From NCBI GenBank assembly GCA_002311925.1, contig DCAK01000121.1, forward strand, positions 1 to 10,397: DNA of 10,397 nt, written 5' to 3'. Source of the stretch: Planctomycetes bacterium UBA1135 (GTDB taxonomy: Bacteria > Planctomycetota > UBA1135). The number at the start of each line of letters is the position of its first letter. The first letter of the stretch is position 1. Below the pieces are notes generated by a model, which was not told where the DNA came from, ran no database searches, and worked only from the letters and a program-made list of their open reading frames with translations. Made by a program: the position numbers and the translations under genes. Positions 1 through 6,199 of this stretch are shown one piece after another.

Positions 1-56
1 AGAGCATCGGTTTCCTAAACCGAAGGCCGCACGTTCGAATCGTGCCGGGGACGCCA
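1..56 (+). tRNA. tRNA-Arg (anticodon CCU), 5' end cut by the window edge
   Basis: This is the 3' three quarters of a tRNA that decodes AGG. Positions 2-5 (GAGC) fit the 3' side of the D stem. The anticodon stem is 7-11 (TCGGT) paired with 19-23 (ACCGA), enclosing a 7-base loop 12-18 (TTCCTAA) with CCT at 14-16 preceded by the invariant T. A five-base variable region follows at 24-28. The T arm pairs 29-33 (GCACG) with 41-45 (CGTGC) around the loop TTCGAAT. The acceptor 3' strand is 46-52, the discriminator is G53, and CCA is encoded at 54-56. The acceptor 5' strand and D loop lie outside the window, so acceptor pairing cannot be tested. The gene lies tail-to-tail with the esterase, only 10 bases from its stop codon, and no terminator is visible between them. 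Confidence 0.95.
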
Positions 57-66
57 TCCCATGGGT

Positions 67-1278
67 CTAATTCTTTAACAAGGCTTCGGCAGCTGCAACG
101 CCAATCAAGGAATAGGTTTTGGCCGAACCCAAGTAGTGATAGCCGGCGTTGGACTTGCCTCGTTTTTCCAATGCATAGTCCTCCGCGGTGAATAATTCCT
201 TCTCGAATTCAGTGAGAAACTTTTGGATATCCTCAGGCGTCATGCTGCCATCGGCATTTTCGTGATTCGAGTTTTTGGTTTTAAGAAGATATTGCATCTG
301 GCGGATATCCACCCGTTTCCGGTCCAGCTTGGCCAAGGCTTCATCCCAGTAAGGGGCCGTTGGCACCACCAGGACATTTCCCCTGAATTCCGGAATGTCG
401 GCAATCGCAGCTTGACTGAAGCGGAACGCCTGATTGCCTGCATCGGCATCCGCACCACTCACGCCCATTACGCACATGACAAAGGGCAGGCTAGGGGCGG
501 CCAAATCCTTGCGCACATCACGCACAAAGTTTGCGAACCACTTGGTGTAATTCGCGAAACGCGGGGTCGGGTGATTTGAGGGAACCAATGGATACACATT
601 GCGGCCCACCATGTCATTGAACCCCTGGAACCAAACGAATCCCGCCAGTTCAAAGCCTCGCTTGGGATTGTAATCGGGATAAACACGCTGGATATCTTGG
701 AGTACGAAGCGCACATGATTCACCATCTGGTGGTAGCGGGCACCGGTCTTCGAGACTAATTTTTCCTTCTGCTCCTTGGTTTCGAATCTCTGGTGCTTGA
801 TGTCATCTTCAGTTGGTGCGTAAGGGCCGGAGCTTGGAGATCGAAAATCTGTGTGCAGGGATTGCCCGCCCCAAGCAGTTTTTATGATTAAAACCGGTTG
901 ATCCAAGCCTTTCTGCATGGTGATTCCAAAGGCGAGTTCCGGACCAATCCTTTCTCCTGGCTTTGAATAATTTCGTTGCACTTGGCTGCCGTAACCAGCA
1001 GTCAACTGGCCATGGACTTCCCGATTCTCCCCGTCAATCCTGCCTGAAACTCCAGTCAGGAAGGAAATCCATGCGCCTGGAATCAAGCGATGGCTGCCAT
1101 CAGGATTTTTCATCTCTGCCAGCATGGGCGCCGTCGCTGGGTCCTCACCCATGTAATCCAGCACCCGCACATGCGCGTGGCCCTCCATGTTTGATTGCCC
1201 TGCCAGGATGTAGACCTTCAGCGGTTCCTGGGAGAAAATCGCTGGAATCAAGCCAAGCAACAGGGGACTGAGAATCAC
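67..1278 (-). CDS. Secreted SASA-family esterase (sialate O-acetylesterase/DUF303-like)
   Basis: This 403-residue protein probably removes acetyl esters from sugars outside the cytoplasm. Residues 1-17 form a short hydrophobic leader without basic residues, a weak Sec signal. The mature part opens with the family's nucleophile block VYILAGQSNMEG, making Ser29 the likely catalytic serine. ELAFG (about 114-118) and IIKTAWGG (131-138) are further SASA blocks. WFQGFND at 216-222 matches the family's HQGExD-like block, with Phe in place of the usual Glu. His381 in the C-terminal GYHYLGS is the best candidate catalytic histidine. The start is GTG: an in-frame TAG lies four codons upstream, and the nearby ATG (1284-1286) is in another frame and stops after three codons. 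GAGG lies only two bases before the GTG. Sampled GC is lower than in the operon. It is transcribed divergently from the cytochrome operon. Substrate is unknown; acetylated polysaccharide is as likely as sialic acid. Confidence 0.88.
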   Translation of the reverse strand: MILSPLLLGLIPAIFSQEPLKVYILAGQSNMEGHAHVRVLDYMGEDPATAPMLAEMKNPDGSHRLIPGAWISFLTGVSGRIDGENREVHGQLTAGYGSQVQRNYSKPGERIGPELAFGITMQKGLDQPVLIIKTAWGGQSLHTDFRSPSSGPYAPTEDDIKHQRFETKEQKEKLVSKTGARYHQMVNHVRFVLQDIQRVYPDYNPKRGFELAGFVWFQGFNDMVGRNVYPLVPSNHPTPRFANYTKWFANFVRDVRKDLAAPSLPFVMCVMGVSGADADAGNQAFRFSQAAIADIPEFRGNVLVVPTAPYWDEALAKLDRKRVDIRQMQYLLKTKNSNHENADGSMTPEDIQKFLTEFEKELFTAEDYALEKRGKSNAGYHYLGSAKTYSLIGVAAAEALLKN

Positions 1279-1379
1279 GGCCTCATTCTAGGAGTCCCGA
1301 AATCGGAGGATTCCAGATTTGTGGGCCCGCGCTTTTTGCGTCAACTGGGAGCGGCCGACAACCAGGAAAAGGTGGAAAT

Positions 1380-1425
1380 CCGGGAAGGAACGCGGCTCTT
1401 TCTTCCCGGGATAAGGGTCTCCCGG
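1380..1425 (+). promoter_or_regulatory. Two overlapping, mutually exclusive stem-loops in the operon leader
   Basis: Hairpin A pairs 1380-1390 (CCGGGAAGGAA) with 1399-1409 (TTTCTTCCCGG), giving 11 base pairs with one G-U and an 8-base loop. Hairpin B pairs 1406-1411 (CCGGGA) with 1420-1425 (TCCCGG) around an 8-base loop. The two share bases 1406-1409, so an RNA can form only one at a time. B ends seven bases before the AGGAG ribosome binding site. No U-run follows either stem, so neither is a standard intrinsic terminator. The pairing is read directly from the sequence; a regulatory role is inferred. A palindromic protein-binding site is an alternative reading. Confidence 0.45.
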
Positions 1426-1432
1426 TTAAATT

Positions 1433-1437
1433 AGGAG
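1433..1437 (+). promoter_or_regulatory. Ribosome binding site AGGAG for the DUF1592-type cytochrome gene
   Basis: AGGAG is the only clear Shine-Dalgarno in the operon. It sits two bases before the GTG at 1440 and five bases before the in-frame TTG at 1443. The spacing is better for TTG, so translation may begin one codon later than annotated. The signal peptide is essentially the same either way. Confidence 0.6.
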
Positions 1438-1439
1438 CT

Positions 1440-4400
1440 GTGTTGAACTTGCGGCATCCCCTCGCTCGCTGGGGCGTTTTTTTCCTCCTGGCCTCCTCCT
1501 GCTTGGCTTTCTTGGGAGGCGCGCAGGAACCAGTAAAACCCGGTTTCGACGAAGAGGTTCGTCCGCTTCTAAGGAAATACTGCTTTGGTTGCCATGGCCC
1601 GGAGAAAGCGAAGGCCGAGGTGCGCATCGACATGCTCACCGGGGAGTTTCGCAATAAGGAATTGGAGACCTGGGACCTGGTGGTGGAGATGCTCGAATAC
1701 GAGGACATGCCCCCGAAAAAGGCCCTTCTCCACCCGTCGCAGGAGGAACGCGCTCACTTGGTGACCTGGCTTTCGAAGGCGCTCGACGAGGCGAAGGTGA
1801 ATCAGCGGGACATGAACGGCTCAGTGAGGCGCCTTACCCGTGACCAATACCGGCGAACCCTGAGGGAACTCCTGGGCCTCCGGGAAGACCTCGGAAAAAT
1901 TCTGCCCTTGGACGCGGTATCCAAGGATGGCTTCCGAAACAGTGCCCTGGACATGCAGCTTTCTCCCCTGCAGATGGAGTACTACTTCCAGATTGCCGAA
2001 GAGGCGCTTGACCTCTGCATCGTGGATGAGGACCAGCCTCCGACGGTTCAGAATTTCCGCATCGACCTGGGCAAGAACTGCAACCCCGACCCCTACAAGG
2101 GGAAGCTCATCCTCGGTGCGGGCAGCAACCTGATGAGCACCGCTCATTTCCAGTTGACTGAGTTGGACGCCCCGAAGTCCTTCCCCGTCGTCCCTTTCCG
2201 GATGCGCCGCAAGTACGACTTCATTGAGGGCTGGGAGGGAAACGCGACTGTCCGAGGGATGCGGAGCTATGACGACCTGGCCCACTCCGTTTTCTGCTGT
2301 TTTCGAGGGGCCGGCGGGTATTCCAAGAGCCAGTCGCCTTATGAAATTATGGAAGATGGCGTGCTCTTGCGGCCTTCAAAACCCCTCCTCGGGGAATTCG
2401 GGGTCACGACGACCATGGGGCCGACCCCGAACTTCAAGGTTTCGCTGCGGGAGCTTCCTCGGACGGGGGATTTTCGGGTCCGGGTCGTCGCTTCTCGTTA
2501 CCCCGACCACCTCACTCTGAATCCTAATACTCGGGTTCTCCCGACGGTTCTTCAAAAGGTGGAGGTCGGATACTCCCTCAAGCCTGGACAGGAAGAGGTC
2601 TCCATTCTGGAATCCGGGATTTACCGACTAGACGCCTACTACAAGCCGGCAATCAAGGCGGAGAAGATCTACGCCCACCTAGGCGAACAGATGTTCATGC
2701 TGCCCACGGTGGGGGGAGCCGGAGCGCCTCCGAAGGTCATTCGCGTGGAGGGCTTAGAAAGTAGATGGATTGACGAGTTGGAGGTCAAGTTGCCAGGCCA
2801 GAATCGGACTCTCAATCTTCAGGAAATCGAGGTGATGTATGACGGTGGGAATCGTGCTGGGGAAGCCACTGTCAGTGGATCTCCCAACTATCAGAACAAC
2901 ACCCAGTTCCCGTGGACGAACTTGGTTGATGGGAATCCAGAAACCATGGGGCACTCCGTGGACAAGACACCAGACCCTTGGGTCAAGCTCTCCTTTGACC
3001 CGGCCATCCAAGTGGACGACATCATTATCAGGAATCGCCCGAATTTCGAAAGCCGTTTTGACGGGGCGGTCCTGACCTTGGATTACCTGGGGGAGGAGGT
3101 CCACAAGAAAGTGTTTTCCTACTCCCGGGAGCCCCAGGCTCGAGGCCTCGCTGTCCTTCGTCTCGAAAAGGGCCCTCTCCGCCTAGAGATTCCCAACGGG
3201 AATGAAGCAGAACTCGAGCAATGGAGACTCCATCGTTTGAATGAGAGAAATCAGGAGGCCCGGGACTTCCTGGATTTTGAAAGTCGCAATCCCTACCTGG
3301 GGGTCCATTTGGGGTTTCGCCGCGACTGCGGTTCCTCCTTAGGACCTGTTGGCCCTCCCCAGCCCGTGACGTCCCCCGAAGCGGCAACCTTTTCCTTCAC
3401 GGGCGCTCTCAACGACTTTCCGCGTCCGGCTATGCTGGCCCCGAACCAGAATTATCTCACAGGGGTGCGTGAAATAGGCATTCGGTCCCAGTGGGTGGAT
3501 GGCGCCGACATGCCCCGCCTGCGTATCCATTCAGTGGAGTTCGAGGGGCCCTTCTATGAGATGTGGCCTCCGAGAACCCACCGCGGAATCTTCATTGACT
3601 CCCCTCACCAAGCGGATCTTCCCCGGTATGCCCGCGAGATTTTCGAAGATTTCATGCCAAGGGCTTGGCGTCGTGCAGTTCGAAAAGAGGAGGTCGACTG
3701 GGCCCATCGAATCTGGGAGAAGGCCCTCGCCGACGGCGGTAGCTTTGAGGAAAGTGTGAAGCAGGGCCTGCTCGCCGTCCTGACCTCCCCCCAGTTCCTT
3801 CTCTTGATTGAAACCAGCGAAGGGCCCGAACGGGAGGATCTTGGCCCCCACGAGCTCGCCTCCAAGCTGTCTTTCTTCTTTTGGGGCGCCCCCCCGGACG
3901 CTCGGCTCCTGGCAGTGGCGGCAGAAGGGAGCCATCGGGAGGACTTCGATGGCCTGCTCGACCTGTGCCTGAACGACCCTCGATTCGAGGACACTATCGA
4001 GGAGTTCACCTTCCAATGGCTGCAACTCGACAAGTTCGACTCGGTTGAAATCGACAGGCTCCTTTTTCCAAGACTTGATGTCCACACCCGGGCCCAAGTG
4101 AAAAGGGAACCCATTGAATTGATGAAGCACCTGGTGCGGGAAAATCTTGGACTTCGCCACATCCTCCGCTCAGATTTCGTGGTCGTGAACGATGCACTCG
4201 CGGAGTACTACGGCTTGGCGCAGAAGCCAGGCAGCGGCCTCGATTTTGTTCCCATCCGTCATGACGACCCCAACCGAGGTGGTTTCCTTTCTCAGGCAGC
4301 CATTCTCACCGGTTTGTCTGACGGGAGGGAATCGAATCCCGTGACGAGAGGAGCCTGGTTGGCCCGGAAAATTATCGCCGAACCGCCAGCTGACCCTCCA

Positions 4401-4835
4401 CCCAATATCCCTGCTCTTGAAGAATCCATCGGGGCTCGAAGGCTCAATCTGCGCGAACAACTCGAGCTTCACCGCTCAAAGGAAGGCTGCCTGGGTTGCC
4501 ATGAGAAAATCGATCCTTGGGGGATACCGTTCGAAACGATGGACGCCGGAGGACTGCCCAAGGCCGCGCAAGATGTGGACGCGAGTTCAGTTCTCCCCGA
4601 CGGGACAACGGTTCGAGATCTCAATGCCCTCAAGGACTATCTCGCGGATGAACGACTTGACCAGGTTGCTTTCAGCTTCCTCAAGCACCTGGGTACCTAC
4701 GCCATCGGCCGCGCACTCACATACGGGGAAATCGCCGATTTGAAGCAGGAGATGAGCGGTCTGGCTGATTCCGGTTATCCTTTGAGGGACATGTTTCGTT
4801 TCGTCGCCACCCGCGACTTCTTCCTGAAAAAGTAG
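1440..4835 (+). CDS. Planctomycete-type diheme cytochrome with DUF1587/1595/1592/1588/1585 domains
   Basis: This 1131-residue exported protein belongs to the multidomain DUF1592 family, of unestablished biochemical role. Residues 1-29 look like a Sec signal peptide; Cys21 lacks a good lipobox. A PSCyt1-type cytochrome c domain follows, with CFGCH at 48-52 and M90 in DMPP as the likely distal heme ligand. DUF1587 starts near 127 (VRRLTRDQYRRTLRELLGL). Residues about 200-720 are a long insert; about 430-575 resembles a galactose-binding, F5/8C-like fold (NLVDGNPETMGHS). Then come DUF1595 (about 727-785), DUF1592 (about 770-895), DUF1588 (about 945-1045) with a second heme motif CLGCH at 1017-1021 followed by the typical EKIDPWG, and DUF1585 (about 1063-1130). 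It is longer than simple family members because of the insert. The start is GTG or TTG as discussed for the ribosome binding site. It is first in the operon and presumably works with the DUF1552 protein encoded 18 bases downstream. It may oxidise a substrate and pass on electrons, but this is inference. Confidence 0.93.
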   Translation: MLNLRHPLARWGVFFLLASSCLAFLGGAQEPVKPGFDEEVRPLLRKYCFGCHGPEKAKAEVRIDMLTGEFRNKELETWDLVVEMLEYEDMPPKKALLHPSQEERAHLVTWLSKALDEAKVNQRDMNGSVRRLTRDQYRRTLRELLGLREDLGKILPLDAVSKDGFRNSALDMQLSPLQMEYYFQIAEEALDLCIVDEDQPPTVQNFRIDLGKNCNPDPYKGKLILGAGSNLMSTAHFQLTELDAPKSFPVVPFRMRRKYDFIEGWEGNATVRGMRSYDDLAHSVFCCFRGAGGYSKSQSPYEIMEDGVLLRPSKPLLGEFGVTTTMGPTPNFKVSLRELPRTGDFRVRVVASRYPDHLTLNPNTRVLPTVLQKVEVGYSLKPGQEEVSILESGIYRLDAYYKPAIKAEKIYAHLGEQMFMLPTVGGAGAPPKVIRVEGLESRWIDELEVKLPGQNRTLNLQEIEVMYDGGNRAGEATVSGSPNYQNNTQFPWTNLVDGNPETMGHSVDKTPDPWVKLSFDPAIQVDDIIIRNRPNFESRFDGAVLTLDYLGEEVHKKVFSYSREPQARGLAVLRLEKGPLRLEIPNGNEAELEQWRLHRLNERNQEARDFLDFESRNPYLGVHLGFRRDCGSSLGPVGPPQPVTSPEAATFSFTGALNDFPRPAMLAPNQNYLTGVREIGIRSQWVDGADMPRLRIHSVEFEGPFYEMWPPRTHRGIFIDSPHQADLPRYAREIFEDFMPRAWRRAVRKEEVDWAHRIWEKALADGGSFEESVKQGLLAVLTSPQFLLLIETSEGPEREDLGPHELASKLSFFFWGAPPDARLLAVAAEGSHREDFDGLLDLCLNDPRFEDTIEEFTFQWLQLDKFDSVEIDRLLFPRLDVHTRAQVKREPIELMKHLVRENLGLRHILRSDFVVVNDALAEYYGLAQKPGSGLDFVPIRHDDPNRGGFLSQAAILTGLSDGRESNPVTRGAWLARKIIAEPPADPPPNIPALEESIGARRLNLREQLELHRSKEGCLGCHEKIDPWGIPFETMDAGGLPKAAQDVDASSVLPDGTTVRDLNALKDYLADERLDQVAFSFLKHLGTYAIGRALTYGEIADLKQEMSGLADSGYPLRDMFRFVATRDFFLKK

Positions 4836-4853
4836 AGGATTCCGGCCATCAGC

Positions 4854-6197
4854 ATGTTTCAAAGCCCGTCCCGCAGGTCCTTCCTCAAAGGAACGCTGGG
4901 AGCCTCCCTTTTCCTGCCTCCGCTGGAATTCCTGGGTAACTGGCCAGCCAAAGGGCCTCTCCCTCCGCGCCGATTCTGCGCCCTCTATACGGCCAACGGG
5001 ATGAGTTTGCCGAACGAGAAGAACGAGATTGCGGAGTGGACTTGGTATCCCGATCAAATTGGGCCTGATTTTAAATTCAATAGGTCCACCGTTCCTTTCA
5101 GCCCCTTCCGGGAAAAGCTCACCTTCCTCGGTGGCCTCCAGCACCCGAGCGGGCCCAAGGCCGACCCCCATCTCTGCTCGGACATGTGGCTCACGGGCGC
5201 GCCCCTCCATCGCCCGGTACCCGGTTCCTTCAACACGGTTTCGCTCGACCAGGTGGTCGCGGCCCACACCAAGAAACATTGTCGGCGTCCATCCCTTGTT
5301 CTTTCCGTGGATGCCGGAGTCGGCTACACATCCCGAACCGGCACCATTGCCTACGACCGTGCGGGGCGACCCATCCCCGCTGAGAACAATCCCCGCCAGA
5401 TTTTCGACCAACTTTTCCAGGCCAATCGGTTTTCCATGGCTGACCAACGAGAACGCTTGAAAAAGAGAATCAAGCTGGTGGATGCGGTTCACGAGAATTC
5501 GACCGACCTTTCCAAGAAGCTCGGCAAGTCCGATCGGGAAAAGATGGACCAGTACTTGACCAGCCTCAACGAAGTCGAGGAGCGCCTTATCGCCTCGGAA
5601 CGCTGGATCGATATCCCTCTCAAAAAGCAGGATTATTCAAGCCTCCGGTTTGAAATGGACAAGGCGGAAGACCCGGGTGCCTGGTACAGGACGATGTTCG
5701 ACCTTATTGCCTTGGCATTCGATGCCGACATCACCCGCTCGGTGGCCTTCATGCTCAATCGGGAGGACGGGATGGGCATCAGCGACACCTTCCCCCAGAA
5801 ACTGGGCCTCAGTCAAAGGCATCATCAGCTTTCCCATGCGACCGACCGCCAGGGACAGCTTGATTTCGCCAAGTACGATTTGTTCCTGAGCGAACAGTTG
5901 GCCTATTTCCTGGGGCGTCTTGCGGGCTACTCCGAAGGCTCCAGCAATGTTCTCGACAACACCATTGTCCTCTACGGAACGGGGGCGAGTACTACCCACA
6001 ACTCCCGCAACCTTCCCCATCTCATCGCAGGCGGGGCCAACATGGGGCTTCGCCATGGCAGCTCTTGGCGCAGGGACGGCGAACGCCTGAGCAACCTCTA
6101 CCTCGGCATCCTCAACAGTCTGGACATCCCGGTGGAGTCCTTCTCCGACAGCACTGGTCGCCTCGAGGACGCCCTTTTCACATATCCCCTGGCTTGA
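4854..6197 (+). CDS. Tat-exported DUF1552 (HXXSHH family) protein
   Basis: This 447-residue protein opens with a perfect twin-arginine motif, SRRSFLK at 6-12, followed by a hydrophobic stretch, so it should be exported folded. The remainder matches DUF1552: NGMSLPNE near the start of the mature domain, [10 protein letters not shown], a helical section around SLNEVEERL, a region with [15 protein letters not shown], and the C-terminal blocks [19 protein letters not shown] and DSTGRL. The namesake HXXSHH motif reads H324-Q-L-S-H328-A329, so the final histidine is replaced by alanine. No heme motif is present. Its function is not established. The family is commonly encoded beside a DUF1592-type cytochrome, as here, suggesting a partner or subunit. 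The ATG lies 18 bases after the preceding stop; the only Shine-Dalgarno-like string, GAGGA at 4835-4839, is 14 bases away, too far to be efficient, so coupling to the upstream gene is likely. Confidence 0.93.
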   Translation: MFQSPSRRSFLKGTLGASLFLPPLEFLGNWPAKGPLPPRRFCALYTANGMSLPNEKNEIAEWTWYPDQIGPDFKFNRSTVPFSPFREKLTFLGGLQHPSGPKADPHLCSDMWLTGAPLHRPVPGSFNTVSLDQVVAAHTKKHCRRPSLVLSVDAGVGYTSRTGTIAYDRAGRPIPAENNPRQIFDQLFQANRFSMADQRERLKKRIKLVDAVHENSTDLSKKLGKSDREKMDQYLTSLNEVEERLIASERWIDIPLKKQDYSSLRFEMDKAEDPGAWYRTMFDLIALAFDADITRSVAFMLNREDGMGISDTFPQKLGLSQRHHQLSHATDRQGQLDFAKYDLFLSEQLAYFLGRLAGYSEGSSNVLDNTIVLYGTGASTTHNSRNLPHLIAGGANMGLRHGSSWRRDGERLSNLYLGILNSLDIPVESFSDSTGRLEDALFTYPLA

Positions 6198-6199
6198 CC

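Larger units (their letters stand above)
1279..1439. promoter_or_regulatory. Divergent intergenic region between the esterase and the cytochrome operon
   Basis: These 161 bases separate two genes that start in opposite directions, so promoters for both should lie here. On the - strand TTGACG (complement of 1339-1344) resembles a sigma-70 -35 box for the esterase, but the hexamer 17 bases further on (CAAATC) is a poor -10. On the + strand no credible -35/-10 pair was found. The AT-rich TTAAATT just before the ribosome binding site is too close to the start to be that gene's promoter. The right half holds the paired hairpins described separately. Promoter assignments here are weak; the divergent arrangement itself is certain. 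Confidence 0.5.

Noticed and set aside
1380..1409. Hairpin A as an intrinsic terminator
   Set aside because: No U-run follows the stem, and it precedes rather than follows a + strand gene; on the - strand it is upstream of the esterase start.
1425..1432. AT-rich GTTAAATT as a -10 box for the operon
   Set aside because: It lies directly against the ribosome binding site, so a start there would leave almost no leader, and no -35 partner is visible.
1283..1708. 141-codon open frame on the - strand spanning the intergenic region and the start of the first cytochrome
   Set aside because: It runs antisense through the PSCyt1 heme region and its translation has no recognisable domain or signal peptide.
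3889..3895. Run of seven C as a possible frameshift or slippage site
   Set aside because: The frame continues correctly through DUF1592 on both sides (GAPPD), so nothing suggests a shift.
4587..5492. 301-codon open frame on the - strand across the junction of the first two operon genes
   Set aside because: It is antisense to DUF1585 and DUF1552 coding sequence with low-complexity Gly/Glu/Arg content and no family features.
6065..6199. Open frame extending the DUF1553-type gene 45 codons upstream from an ATG at 6065
   Set aside because: It overlaps the DUF1552 coding end in another frame, encodes an arginine/proline-rich stretch without family similarity, and would bury the signal peptide that begins at 6200.
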